A stretch of DNA of 64,000 nt from Paenibacillus cellulosilyticus (lineage in GTDB: Bacteria; Bacillota; Bacilli; Paenibacillales; Paenibacillaceae). A program made the position numbers and the translations under genes. The notes under the pieces were generated by a model. That model did no database searches. It was not told the DNA's origin and was given only the letters and a program-made list of their open reading frames with translations. Below, piece after piece: positions 45,436 to 54,455 of the stretch (positions are counted from its first letter, which is position 1; each line of letters begins with the position of its first letter). The stretch lies in assembly GCF_003182255.1 (NCBI RefSeq), contig NZ_QGTQ01000015.1:1-64000 (forward strand), read 5' to 3'.

Positions 45436-46125
45436 CTATTTAACGTAGCGGGTGAAATCCTTCGTCCGGCGTACAAGCTTGCAGTGCCTCATATAACGAC
45501 GCGTGCTTTTTTTCTGTGTATGACCGCTCCAGTCTTTGCTGCGGACGCAGACATAGTGCCGTTTGGAGACGGAATAGACGCGGATGCCTCGGCGAATACA
45601 TTTCGAGAGCCATCTAGCATCTGAGCCTGCCTTCCGATTCGTCGGAAATTTGACCCGACGCCATACCGATTTGCGGAATACAAGCGTACCGCCTTTAACG
45701 TTGCGCTTGTATTTCCATTCGCCGCCGCGGCGGAACACCATCAGCGCCTGCTTCGCTTTGAAGTAGAGGTAAGCAGTGTTTTTGCCAACGATGGGCGCTT
45801 TGCCTCTTTTGATCGCACGAGCGGCTTCCCTCAGAAACTTAGGGCCGTAATAATCATCGTCGTCAAACTTAGCGATGAGGCCGTTCCTTGCTAATTTGAT
45901 AGCGTAGTTTAGACATTTACCGAGTTTAAATTTTTGGGGGAGCTGGATTACGCGGACTTCGTTCTCCGGATATTGATTTGCCCGCTGCTGGTAGGCCTCG
46001 ATGTCCATTTCGTCGCTGTTCAGAACGATGATCATTTGTTTATTCTTCCAGAGCTGCCGGTCATAATTCTCGAAGACGTTATCCATACAGGAGGATCTCA
46101 TCGTGCAAGCGATCACGGTGATCAT
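45436..46125 (-). CDS. GT2-type glycosyltransferase (inverted duplicate)
   Basis: A 229-residue family-2-like glycosyltransferase with a D-D-D-D-Y-Y acceptor/metal motif (about residues 93-98) and many basic residues in the C-terminal half. It is highly similar to the protein at 51132-51821 and of identical length. The start is taken as M-I-T-V-I at 46125, after GGAG. These resemble the CgeD-type glycosyltransferases of the B. subtilis spore crust, but this is from memory. It is convergent with the aminotransferase gene. Confidence 0.82.
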   Translation of the reverse strand: MITVIACTMRSSCMDNVFENYDRQLWKNKQMIIVLNSDEMDIEAYQQRANQYPENEVRVIQLPQKFKLGKCLNYAIKLARNGLIAKFDDDDYYGPKFLREAARAIKRGKAPIVGKNTAYLYFKAKQALMVFRRGGEWKYKRNVKGGTLVFRKSVWRRVKFPTNRKAGSDARWLSKCIRRGIRVYSVSKRHYVCVRSKDWSGHTQKKSTRRYMRHCKLVRRTKDFTRYVK

Positions 46126-46162
46126 CTTAGTTGTCATCTCCATTTGGCTTAGGTTGAAGCTT
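45436..46162 (-). repeat. Inverted copy of the 51095-51821 segment
   Basis: The GT2 gene plus about 37 upstream bases is repeated in opposite orientation at 51095-51821. The upstream part (AAGCTTCAACCTAAGCCAA and onward) is, in the other copy, the last codons of the GT4 gene, so the 51-kb locus is probably the source. Confidence 0.75.
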
Positions 46163-46433
46163 AGCATAGCATCGGTCTATCTAATCGCCCGAGTGGAACT
46201 CGAACGTCGTGGAGACAATTCTCAAGCATCCCGCAGATCCTAAGGTCAGTATCTTACTTAGGTATTTTTTGTAGAATATGAATGGACTCCTGTACAGGGC
46301 ACGGCGCATTTATCAACTTTAGCGGCATAACCTCGGAATGGATACGCACTTCCTATCGATAGCTGCCTAGCAACAATAGGGGTTCGTTGAATAGTTTGAA
46401 GTACAACTTATACTTTTCGAAAGGGAGCATGGA

Positions 46434-47525
46434 ATGAAGCTGCTTATCATTGCCCCGGAGCAAATTCCTGTACCGCCTCCATTTGGTGGATCCGTTGAGA
46501 ATTGCATCTATCAAATTGCCAGGCAAGTGTCGAACGAGCATCAGATTACGATCGTCAGTCTGTTACGCAATAAGATGCCTCGCAAATCGGTCATGAACAA
46601 TACGACCATTCTCCGCGTTTCCGGAGGCTCGAAGCAGGTTTATTTGAAAAATGTGCTGCGTTTGGTAAAGGGGAAGTCGTTCGATATGATCCAAATTGAT
46701 AACCGCCCCCGATTTGCCGCAGCCGTTCGAAAAGCATTTCCGAATACGCCGATCTCCATCTTCATGCATTCGATGACCTTCGTATCCAGCCCGATGACGA
46801 CAAGGAAGCTAGCGAACGAGGACTTGAGGAATGTCGATTTAATAATCGGTAACAGCAAGTCGCTTCAATTGTCCTTGAAAAATCGGTTTCCTGCTCACAA
46901 AGAAAAAATAAAGTTCGTCCATCTTGGCGTGGATACGGACAGTTTTCGGCCCAGAATGAATTCGGCTTCAAAATCGTTCCACGTTCTTTTTGCAGGCCGG
47001 CTTATACCAAGAAAAGGAGTGCCTACACTGCTACAAGCTGTTCGAATAGCTCGTAAATCCGTTCCGTCCATTCGGTTGTCGGTAGCGGGTGGAACAAGGA
47101 GCCCAGCTTATAAAGCTTATTTGAAACGGATGGCACGGAATCTGGGTGTGCCCGTACAGTTCAAGGGAAATTTATCTCGCAAGCGAATGCCGGCGTTCTA
47201 TCGAACAGGTGATTGTTTCGTATGTCCTTCACAAAAGCATGAAGCATTCGGCTTGGTAAACGTAGAAGCGATGGCTAGCGGACTGCCCGTTATTGCTTCA
47301 AGGATCGGCGGCATCCCTGAAATCGTCCAACATGGAAGAAATGGCCTACTCGTTGAGGAATTCCGCGAGCCTTCTGCTTTTGCCTACAACATTGCCAAGC
47401 TCGCGAAGGATTCGGAGCTGAAAGCCCTCTTATCCAAGCGTGCCAGAGAAGACGTCTTGCATCGATTCAGTTGGAGTATAACTGCAACGAAATTAATGGG
47501 AATCTATAAGGCTGCTAGAGCCTAG
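46434..47525 (+). CDS. GT4-family glycosyltransferase
   Basis: A 363-residue GT-B enzyme. It begins L-L-I-I-A-P-E-Q-I-P-V-P-P-P-F-G-G (acceptor-side glycine loop), has F-A-G-R-L-I-P-R-K-G-V in the middle, and E-A-F-G-L-V-N-V-E-A-M-A-S-G-L-P-V in the nucleotide-sugar site. This is the YtcC-like GT4 layout. GGGAGC precedes the ATG. It is likely to act in the same surface polysaccharide path as the neighbouring GT genes. The gap before it (46126-46433) has no other gene. Confidence 0.88.
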   Translation: MKLLIIAPEQIPVPPPFGGSVENCIYQIARQVSNEHQITIVSLLRNKMPRKSVMNNTTILRVSGGSKQVYLKNVLRLVKGKSFDMIQIDNRPRFAAAVRKAFPNTPISIFMHSMTFVSSPMTTRKLANEDLRNVDLIIGNSKSLQLSLKNRFPAHKEKIKFVHLGVDTDSFRPRMNSASKSFHVLFAGRLIPRKGVPTLLQAVRIARKSVPSIRLSVAGGTRSPAYKAYLKRMARNLGVPVQFKGNLSRKRMPAFYRTGDCFVCPSQKHEAFGLVNVEAMASGLPVIASRIGGIPEIVQHGRNGLLVEEFREPSAFAYNIAKLAKDSELKALLSKRAREDVLHRFSWSITATKLMGIYKAARA

Positions 47526-47554
47526 CAGAGCATGATGCAAGCAAGCATGCACGT

Positions 47555-47606
47555 CAAAGAACTTTATTTCTCCTCCAAGAAGACCGAGGGAAAATAAAGT
47601 TCTTTT
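47555..47606. terminator. Bidirectional terminator
   Basis: CAAAGAACTTTATTT and AAATAAAGTTCTTTTG form a long stem between the convergent GT4 and UDP-glucose dehydrogenase genes. Confidence 0.88.
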
Positions 47607-47629
47607 GTTGTACACCTTATAAATGGTTA

Positions 47630-48925
47630 TTAATCATTGCCGATGCCTTGATAATAAAATCCGATTCCGCGCATCCACCGAGCATCCATCATATTGCGCC
47701 CATCAAAGAAATTAAGCTGGTTGAGAAGCCCCTTCAGGTTTTCCCAATCCAGTTGTCCAAACGCTGCCCATTCCGTGCACAGGATGACCGCATCCGCGTT
47801 CTGTATTGCTTCTTCTACCGAGGCACAAACCGTCACCGCCTCATAGGAAGAAGAGTGTGCCGGCAATGTCGCGACAGGATCAAACAACCTTACGTTGGCC
47901 TGTTCGAGCAGCAGCTGATGGATCATCCGAAGAGCCGGCGCTTCCCGAATATCGTCCGTATTCGGCTTGAACGCAAGTCCAAGCATCGCAATGTTCTTAT
48001 TCGCAAAGTCTCCCAAGCGCGACCGGGCCTTGTCGAGCAAGTAAGTAGGCTGAATGCGGTTCACTTCCATGACCTGTTCCAAGATATGAAGCTGCACTGC
48101 TTGTGCTCTTGCGGTCATGACCAGCTCCGAGACGTCTTTCGGAAAACAGGAGCCTCCGTACCCAAGACCGGCTTGAAGGAAGCTTGGCCCGATCCGAGGA
48201 TCGAGTCCCATTCCATCGGCCACCTCATTGACGTTCACTTTGAATTCGTCGCACAGTTTTGCAAGCTCATTCATATACGATATTTTCGTGGCGAGAAAGG
48301 CGTTGGACGCGTACTTGATTAACTCCGCAGTTCTTGGGGTCGTTATAATTCTAGGGCACTGAAACGACTGGTAAAGCGTCAGCAGCTGCTCCGATGCCTT
48401 AGCGCTATCGGTGCCGATTACGATACGGTCCGGCTGTAAGGCGTCCTCCACAGCCTTGCCTTCCCGGAGAAATTCAGGATTCGAAGCCACATCGAATGGA
48501 TGAGGCTGCCGCTGCGCTGCTTCAATCCATGCTTTGACCTGCTCTTGCGTGCCGACGGGGACGGTGCTTTTGGTGACGACGAGCTTATAGCCGTTCATCA
48601 AGTAGCCAATGTCCTCGGCCACTTGTTGAATATAGCGAAGATCCGCGCTTCCGTCCGGGCGCGAAGGCGTTCCAACGCAAATAAAAATGACATCGTGCCC
48701 TGCGATGGCAGTTTCTTTATCCGTTGTAAAGAGCAAACGCCCGCTGTGAACATGTTTGGCTATCAAGTCTTCGAGGCCGGGCTCGTGAAAATGGAGGCGT
48801 CCCTGCCTCAGCCGCTCGATTTTATCCGCGTCAACATCTAGTCCGGTGACTTGCCAGCCAGATTCGGCGAATACCATAGCGGTCGTGGCCCCAACGTAAC
48901 CCGTACCAATGATTAAAATGTTCAA
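47630..48925 (-). CDS. ugd: UDP-glucose 6-dehydrogenase
   Basis: A 431-residue UDP-glucose/GDP-mannose dehydrogenase. The NAD motif is G-T-G-Y-V-G (7-12) and the catalytic Cys lies in G-Y-G-G-S-C-F-P-K-D. It oxidises UDP-glucose to UDP-glucuronate with two NAD+. Such genes (ytcA/tuaD type) serve surface polysaccharides. It overlaps the nucleotidyltransferase gene upstream by four bases. Its product could in principle also feed the UXS-like enzyme at 4008, though they are 43 kb apart. Confidence 0.93.
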   Translation of the reverse strand: MNILIIGTGYVGATTAMVFAESGWQVTGLDVDADKIERLRQGRLHFHEPGLEDLIAKHVHSGRLLFTTDKETAIAGHDVIFICVGTPSRPDGSADLRYIQQVAEDIGYLMNGYKLVVTKSTVPVGTQEQVKAWIEAAQRQPHPFDVASNPEFLREGKAVEDALQPDRIVIGTDSAKASEQLLTLYQSFQCPRIITTPRTAELIKYASNAFLATKISYMNELAKLCDEFKVNVNEVADGMGLDPRIGPSFLQAGLGYGGSCFPKDVSELVMTARAQAVQLHILEQVMEVNRIQPTYLLDKARSRLGDFANKNIAMLGLAFKPNTDDIREAPALRMIHQLLLEQANVRLFDPVATLPAHSSSYEAVTVCASVEEAIQNADAVILCTEWAAFGQLDWENLKGLLNQLNFFDGRNMMDARWMRGIGFYYQGIGND

Positions 48926-49914
48926 GGTTCATTTACTCCTTCGTCGGTTTGTACACTGGTGATAATCGAATGATCGCCGATAATGACATTTTTCAATAGG
49001 AAGGGCAAGTCTTTGGAATATACTCCGTTTAATATAATGCTGTTCTCAATCTGGCAATTTTCCAGTTTGGAGCCTTCGCCAATCGACACATAAGGGCCGA
49101 TCTGGCAATCCTTCAATACGCAGTCCTTATCGATCGATACCGGCTCCACGATCGTACAGTTCTCCAGCCTGACGGAGCTATGCATCCGATTCATGGACAC
49201 GTCCGAGCTGAGCAATTTTTGATTAGCCTTCAGCCACCTGTCCATTGTACCGACGTCAATGTTCAACTGATCGGTAACGTGATACGATACGATTTTCTGT
49301 TGATCGATCAACCGTTGAATCGCATCCGTGATTTCATATTCTCCCCGTTTGGAAGGCCGGATTTCGTCAATCGCGTTGAATATGTCCTTTGTGAACGCGT
49401 AAGCGCCAAGTACCGCCAATTGGGACTTGGGATTCACGGGTTTCTCTTCGATGCCGACGATGCGCTCGTCCTGAATTTCCGCGATGCCGTAATCCTGCGC
49501 AACCTCGACTTCGGCAAGTAACAGGGATGCTTGTGCCTCGTTAAGCTCGACATCATTTTTCAATCTGGATAACGAGGCGGAAATCAAATTATCGCCTAGA
49601 AGGAGCAGAAACGGTTCGTCCGAAATGTAGGCCTGCGCTTGCTTGACCGCGTGCGCAATTCCTTTCGACTCATGTTGATAGATGTACGAGATCGATATGC
49701 CCAGTGCTTGTCCTTCACCAAATTTCTCGCGGATACTCGTTTCTTGGGATGGATGAATGACAATGCCGACTTCATCTATGCCAAGCTCCATTAATTTCAC
49801 GATCGATAACTGCAGCAGGGGCGTATTTGCAACAGGTACGAGTGTTTTCGGCCGATTGTAGGTAAACGGATATAACCGGCTACCTTTCCCCGCACAGAGA
49901 ATCAATCCTTTCAA
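48922..49914 (-). CDS. Glucose-1-phosphate nucleotidyltransferase (RmlA-long type)
   Basis: A 330-residue nucleotidyltransferase. It starts L-I-L-C-A-G-K-G-S-R-L (nucleotide-binding) with R-P-K-T-L-V-P. The C-terminal 90 residues show the repeating (I/V)-x-x-x pattern of a left-handed beta helix. It makes NDP-glucose from glucose-1-phosphate; dTDP or UDP specificity is not evident. The TTG start at 49914 has GGGGAGAG. The ATG 21 bases further upstream has no site. Confidence 0.85.
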   Translation of the reverse strand: MKGLILCAGKGSRLYPFTYNRPKTLVPVANTPLLQLSIVKLMELGIDEVGIVIHPSQETSIREKFGEGQALGISISYIYQHESKGIAHAVKQAQAYISDEPFLLLLGDNLISASLSRLKNDVELNEAQASLLLAEVEVAQDYGIAEIQDERIVGIEEKPVNPKSQLAVLGAYAFTKDIFNAIDEIRPSKRGEYEITDAIQRLIDQQKIVSYHVTDQLNIDVGTMDRWLKANQKLLSSDVSMNRMHSSVRLENCTIVEPVSIDKDCVLKDCQIGPYVSIGEGSKLENCQIENSIILNGVYSKDLPFLLKNVIIGDHSIITSVQTDEGVNEP

Positions 49915-50030
49915 CAGCCTCTCTCCCCTCTTCATCTACTACTAGTATTCTATGAAGATAGCTTTCACTTGGTATAGGCCTTAAGCTAAGCGTGTCAATA
50001 ATACCGTCGAATATAGATAAATGTGCCGTG

Positions 50031-50058
50031 ACCTGCATAGATGTCCGCTCATATCCTA
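50031..50058 (+). promoter_or_regulatory. Sigma-K-like promoter candidate
   Basis: AC at 50031-50032, 17 nt, then CATATCCTA (50050-50058), which fits the CATANNNTA -10 of sigma-K. It lies 47 bases before the GT4 gene start and fits a late mother-cell role for the polysaccharide locus. Confidence 0.4.
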
Positions 50059-50104
50059 CAAAGAATGCCTATGAAGGATAAGGGCCTAAGGAGCTGAGGG
50101 ACAT

Positions 50105-51130
50105 TTGAGAATTGCTCAAATTTCGACGAATACGATTCCTGTCCCGCCGAAGGATTACGGGGGCACGCAGCGAGACGTTCATTACTTGACAGAAGAACTG
50201 GTCAAACGGGGACATGAGGTATTTCTATTCGCCAAGAAGGGCTCGACCTCGAAAGCGACCCAAACGTTTGAATATGAATCCAACGATCCGAAAGAACAGC
50301 TTGATTTCATTATTAAAAACCTCCCGCCGGATATTGATATTATTCATGATCACTACGGTATCGTCGCGAAGGCGAATCCGCCGATTCCGACCATTTGCCA
50401 ATCCCATTCCAAAGGGATTAAGAGCCGCGTTCAGATTCCGGTATATGTCAGCAAATTCATCCTGCGCAAATACGGGAAGAGCAGAGGCTACGCCGTATAC
50501 AACGGGATCCGTATGGATGATTACACGTTCAGGACCGACAAGCAGAACTACATGCTCTTCCTGGGAAGATTGATCAAGGAGAAGGGTGTTCACCTAGCCA
50601 TCAAGGTTGCTAAGAAAACGGGCAAGCGGCTCATTATTGCGGGGACACTGAACGACAAGAAGTATTACAACGCCAAAATCAAACCGCATCTGGGCAAAAA
50701 AATCCGCTATGTCGGCACTGTCGGCGGTGAACGTAAACGCGAACTGCTCGCTAACGCAAGCTGCGTTCTGTTCACCTCGACTTGGAATGAACCTTTTGGT
50801 CTTGTCCTCGTCGAATCGATGGCAAGCGGCACGCCCGTGCTCGGCTTCCGGAAAGGCGGTGTCGCCGAAGTGCTTCGGGGCATGCCGCAGCTGCTGTGCC
50901 GTACGACCTCCGGCATGGCGGCGAAGGTCAAGAACCGCAAGCGGCTGCCTACAGCGCGAAAGCTCCGGCGTTATGCCAGAACCCGTTATTCCGACATCAT
51001 CATGACGGACTCTTTTCTGAAGCTGTATCGAAAGGTACTCGACAACAACCTGTACAAAATCAAAAAAAATACACTATGGAACCGACGCAAAGCCAAGCTT
51101 CAACCTAAGCCAAATGGAGAGGACAACTAA
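50105..51130 (+). CDS. GT4-family glycosyltransferase (YtcC-like)
   Basis: A 341-residue GT-B enzyme with a TTG start after GAGGG. It has I-P-V-P-P-K-D-Y-G-G-T-Q at the N-terminus, F-L-G-R-L-I-K-E-K-G-V in the middle and E-P-F-G-L-V-L-V-E-S-M-A-S-G in the sugar-nucleotide site. The C-terminal tail is very basic. It overlaps or abuts the GT2 gene that follows. It probably acts in spore or cell surface glycan synthesis. Confidence 0.88.
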   Translation: MRIAQISTNTIPVPPKDYGGTQRDVHYLTEELVKRGHEVFLFAKKGSTSKATQTFEYESNDPKEQLDFIIKNLPPDIDIIHDHYGIVAKANPPIPTICQSHSKGIKSRVQIPVYVSKFILRKYGKSRGYAVYNGIRMDDYTFRTDKQNYMLFLGRLIKEKGVHLAIKVAKKTGKRLIIAGTLNDKKYYNAKIKPHLGKKIRYVGTVGGERKRELLANASCVLFTSTWNEPFGLVLVESMASGTPVLGFRKGGVAEVLRGMPQLLCRTTSGMAAKVKNRKRLPTARKLRRYARTRYSDIIMTDSFLKLYRKVLDNNLYKIKKNTLWNRRKAKLQPKPNGEDN

Positions 51131-51131
51131 G

Positions 51132-51821
51132 ATGATCACCGTGATCGCTTGTACGATGAGATCCTCCTGCATGGATAACATATTCGAGAATTACGACAGG
51201 CAGCTCTGGAAGAATAAACAAATGATCATCGTCCTGAACAACGACAAAATGGACATCGAGGCTTATCAAGAGCGGGCAAGTCAATATCCTGAGAACGAAG
51301 TCCGTGTATTCCAGCTTCCTCAGAAATACAAACTCGGTAAATGTCTGAACTACGCCATCCAAGCAGCAGAGGACGGCCTTATCGCCAAGTTTGACGATGA
51401 CGATTATTACGGCCCTAAGTTTCTGAGGGAAGCCGCCCGCGCAATCAAAAGAGGCAAAGCGCCCATCGTCGGTAAAAATGCCGCTTTCCTTTACTTCAAA
51501 GGGAAGCATGCGCTGATGGTGTTCCGCCGCGGTGGCGAATGGAAATACACGCGCAGCATCAAAGGAGGCACGCTGGTATTCCGGAAATCGGTCTGGAAAC
51601 GTGTCCCTTTTCCCGAGTTCAAAAAGGTTGGTACCGATTCCGGCTGGCTAGGGCGCTGCTTCCGCAGAGGTATCCGCATCTATTCCTTGTCCAAGCGGCA
51701 CTATGTCTGCATTCGACGAGCAAACAACAACAGTCATACACAGAAGAAATCGACGCGCCGCTACATGTCGCAATGCAGGCTTGTTCGCAGAACGAAGTAT
51801 TTCAGCCGTTATGTAAACTAG
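51132..51821 (+). CDS. GT2-type glycosyltransferase (original copy)
   Basis: A 229-residue protein, near-identical in plan to that at 45436-46125: D-D-D-D-Y-Y motif, basic C-terminus. GGAGAGG lies ten bases before the ATG. The gene begins directly after the GT4 stop. The two copies differ at scattered third positions and in a few residues, so the duplication is not very recent. Confidence 0.85.
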   Translation: MITVIACTMRSSCMDNIFENYDRQLWKNKQMIIVLNNDKMDIEAYQERASQYPENEVRVFQLPQKYKLGKCLNYAIQAAEDGLIAKFDDDDYYGPKFLREAARAIKRGKAPIVGKNAAFLYFKGKHALMVFRRGGEWKYTRSIKGGTLVFRKSVWKRVPFPEFKKVGTDSGWLGRCFRRGIRIYSLSKRHYVCIRRANNNSHTQKKSTRRYMSQCRLVRRTKYFSRYVN

Positions 51822-51851
51822 TCGTGACCTTTGATCTAGGAGGCACAAATA

Positions 51852-52631
51852 ATGTCTGCGAATACGGATGCAGGCGTAACGATTATTACCTCGACGATTC
51901 GAAAAAATCTTATGCGCAATTTGTTCGACAATTACGACCGTCAGGAATGGCCCGTCAAAGAGCTTATTGTGATCATCAATAACAACGGCATTGCCATGCG
52001 TCCGTATAAGGAGCTTGCACGGCAATATGACAACGTGCGTGTCTTTCGCGTGAATGGGCGTAACAATCTTGGCGCATGTCTGAATTACGCGGTTGCCCGC
52101 GCCCGTTACGACTATATTGCCAAATTCGATGACGATGACTACTATTCGCCCCAATATCTGAATGAATCGATGCTCCTATTTAATAAGAAGAAAGCTGATG
52201 TCGTCGGCAAAAGATCCTGTTATTTCTTCTTCCCTCATCGTTCCTTGCTGCTGCTTCGCAAAACAACCGTAAAGCCATACAATCGGTGCAGAAAAATTGC
52301 TGGCTCTACCATTATGTTTCGGAAGAGAGTATTCAAAAGCGTTGCCTTCTCGACTAAGGTGGTTGCTGGGTCCGATGTGCGTTTTGTTCTAGGATGCCTG
52401 AAGCGAGGCTTCAAAGTATACACGGCCTCATCTTATAATTTCGCCGCATATCGCCGCTCGAATCGACGATCGCATACTTGGCAGGTACCCGAGCGGCGGT
52501 TGCTCGCTTCTAAAGGAGCCACCATTATTCGAACGAAAAATTTCAAGCCGTACGTAGATCGGACGCTCGACCGTCTGCCCTTACCGGACGGCATGAAGAC
52601 GAATGACATGAATGATTCGAGCCAAGGGTAG
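51852..52631 (+). CDS. GT2-type glycosyltransferase (third, diverged)
   Basis: A 259-residue family-2-like enzyme with F-D-D-D-D-Y-Y, the same framework as the two shorter GT2 proteins (V-F-D-N-Y-D-R-Q-E-W, L-N-Y-A-V) but clearly diverged. AGGAGG precedes the ATG. It follows the previous GT2 gene by 30 bases, forming GT4-GT2-GT2. Confidence 0.83.
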   Translation: MSANTDAGVTIITSTIRKNLMRNLFDNYDRQEWPVKELIVIINNNGIAMRPYKELARQYDNVRVFRVNGRNNLGACLNYAVARARYDYIAKFDDDDYYSPQYLNESMLLFNKKKADVVGKRSCYFFFPHRSLLLLRKTTVKPYNRCRKIAGSTIMFRKRVFKSVAFSTKVVAGSDVRFVLGCLKRGFKVYTASSYNFAAYRRSNRRSHTWQVPERRLLASKGATIIRTKNFKPYVDRTLDRLPLPDGMKTNDMNDSSQG

Positions 52632-52690
52632 GGGGAACTCTAATCTAAGGATAGGGTTAGAGTTAAATCAACTTTATGGTAATGCTTAAG

Positions 52691-52721
52691 CCAAACGGTA
52701 GAAATTCCGTTTGGTTTTTTT
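52691..52721 (+). terminator. Terminator after the polysaccharide operon
   Basis: CCAAACGG-TAGAAATT-CCGTTTGG followed by a T-run. Confidence 0.88.
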
Positions 52722-52799
52722 ATTGTTGGATATTGTATGATGGATAATAGAATGACCGCCTTAATAAGGAGATCTTATAGAACATCGGAGGATTACATT

Positions 52800-53369
52800 T
52801 TGTCCTGGAGCAAATTGAAGCAGCAGCTGGAAAGTTTTCTTAGTCCTGCATTAGTTGGGCGGTTTGAATACCGTGCAACCAGCTACCGTTATTTACCTGA
52901 CAAAGCGGGACTTTGTTATATTGCAGTGGATAAAAAAAATGTACTGAATATGAGTGATGCAACGACGTCAATCAGATGGTACGAGTCGGAGCTGGAGATC
53001 AAGAATGATTCATCGATCCAAATTCCTATCCGGAATGAAGAAGTTGAAGCGGTCAGAAAAGATACAAAGGGGCTAGTTCCTGAGGATCGTTTAGTTGTCA
53101 TTGCAAGAGGTAGAAAAATAGGTGAATATGCGAAAGAACTTATGTCAGCGCAATCCGCATTAAGTAAATCAAACTTTGTAGTTGCAGCGAATAAGTTTCT
53201 CTCCCTTTCGATCGAGGAAAGCTTAGAGAGCAATGATATTTTATTAAATATCCTTGCATTGGTCGACCGACGGGTTGGAAAGAAGCGGATTCTGAACATG
53301 AGCGATAAGATTAAGTTGAAGCATCCCGCTGTTCAATATTTTTATGAGCTGCGGCTTGGTACGGTATGA
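52800..53369 (+). CDS. Conserved hypothetical protein (SF0329-like)
   Basis: A 189-residue soluble protein. A TTG at 52800 with GGAGG at 52787-52791 fits best and makes it begin M-S-W-S-K-L-K-Q-Q-L-E-S-F-L. The open frame runs 21 codons further upstream without a ribosome site. The start and the phrases Y-R-Y-x-P-D-K-A-G and V-L-N-M-S-D recall the uncharacterised SF0329 family of Firmicutes. No enzymatic motif is visible. Confidence 0.6.
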   Translation: MSWSKLKQQLESFLSPALVGRFEYRATSYRYLPDKAGLCYIAVDKKNVLNMSDATTSIRWYESELEIKNDSSIQIPIRNEEVEAVRKDTKGLVPEDRLVVIARGRKIGEYAKELMSAQSALSKSNFVVAANKFLSLSIEESLESNDILLNILALVDRRVGKKRILNMSDKIKLKHPAVQYFYELRLGTV

Positions 53370-53390
53370 ACATAAATACATGTATATAAA

Positions 53391-53425
53391 ACGAAACCCA
53401 GTGCCTTGAAGGTACTGGGTTTCGT
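53391..53425. terminator. Bidirectional terminator
   Basis: ACGAAACCCAGTGCC and GGTACTGGGTTTCGT form a stem between the convergent hypothetical and aldo-keto reductase genes. Confidence 0.85.
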
Positions 53426-53438
53426 TCATTCAAAGGCA

Positions 53439-54347
53439 TTAAATCCCAACCGCCGTCCGTCCAATCGCGTCCAGGCGTTTCTTCGCTTCCTCGTATACAT
53501 CGCTCGGAAGCGGGCCCAGCTCCGCGTAGCGGAGATTTTCCGCCAAGTGGACAGGGTTCTTCGTGCCGACGATCGTTGTCGTCATGGAAGGGTGGGACAA
53601 GGTGAAGCGCAGCAGGAACCCGGTTCGCTGCTCGCCATGCTCCAGAAGATCGTCCAGCTTCGCTTGCTCCCACGCGTTCCAGCGATCCTCCGAGCCGCGC
53701 CCGATGCCGGGCTCGCCTTGGCCGACGCCGCCGCGGACGATGATGCCGGCTCCGGTAGCCGCAGCCTTGGTTACCCAATCCTCGTGCTCGCGTTCCAGCG
53801 CGGAGTAGGGCAACTGGAACGTATCGAACGTTCCCCAGTCCACGAACGGAGGAAGGTTCGGAAGGTACGAGGAGACGCCGATGTAACGGACCTTGCCGGT
53901 TGCTTGGATTTCCTTCAGCACGTCGACCAGCGCGCCTTCTTCGGCTTGCTGCGGTGTTGGTCCGTGCAGCTGCCAGACGTCGACGTAGTCGGTTTTCAAA
54001 CGCTGCAAGCTTGTATCGATATTATGAAGCAAATTATCGCGTGTCCAAATGTGGGACGTCTCGTCATGATCGCCGCGGTCGGTAACGCAGCAGCCGCATT
54101 TGGTCGCTAGGATGAACTCGTCCCGGCGATGGCTGATGAAGCGGCCTATCAATTCCTCGCTGCGCCCGTAATCGTAGGAGGTGTCGATCAGGTTGATGCC
54201 TGAATCGAGCACGGCATTCAAGATACGATCCGCGTCGGTATCCTCGAGCGGTCTACCGCTCCAAACGCGCGGGCCGCGAATTTCCATGGCGCCGTAACTC
54301 AGCTTGGTGACTTGCAATCCGGTACGGCCTAATGTCGCTTTGTCCAT
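53439..54347 (-). CDS. Aldo-keto reductase
   Basis: A 302-residue AKR. The catalytic Y of D-T-S-Y-D-Y-G-R-S-E, the Lys in A-T-K-C-G and the H of Q-L-H-G form the usual tetrad, with V-G-T-K-N near the NADPH site. AAGGAG lies eight bases before the ATG at 54347. It probably reduces an aldehyde or keto group in the sugar-acid path whose genes follow upstream. Confidence 0.9.
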   Translation of the reverse strand: MDKATLGRTGLQVTKLSYGAMEIRGPRVWSGRPLEDTDADRILNAVLDSGINLIDTSYDYGRSEELIGRFISHRRDEFILATKCGCCVTDRGDHDETSHIWTRDNLLHNIDTSLQRLKTDYVDVWQLHGPTPQQAEEGALVDVLKEIQATGKVRYIGVSSYLPNLPPFVDWGTFDTFQLPYSALEREHEDWVTKAAATGAGIIVRGGVGQGEPGIGRGSEDRWNAWEQAKLDDLLEHGEQRTGFLLRFTLSHPSMTTTIVGTKNPVHLAENLRYAELGPLPSDVYEEAKKRLDAIGRTAVGI

Positions 54348-54455
54348 CGTTGCAGCTCCTTTTTCCACTTTATAGCATCCATGTCTTTTATATCATTGGA
54401 ATGAAAGACTGGCAACTGTTACCGCCGATTCTGTATAGCCTCAATAGAGGTTTTC

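Noticed and set aside
47648-48322. 224-codon frame opposite the UDP-glucose dehydrogenase gene
   Set aside because: It is an antisense shadow; the minus-strand gene has complete family motifs.
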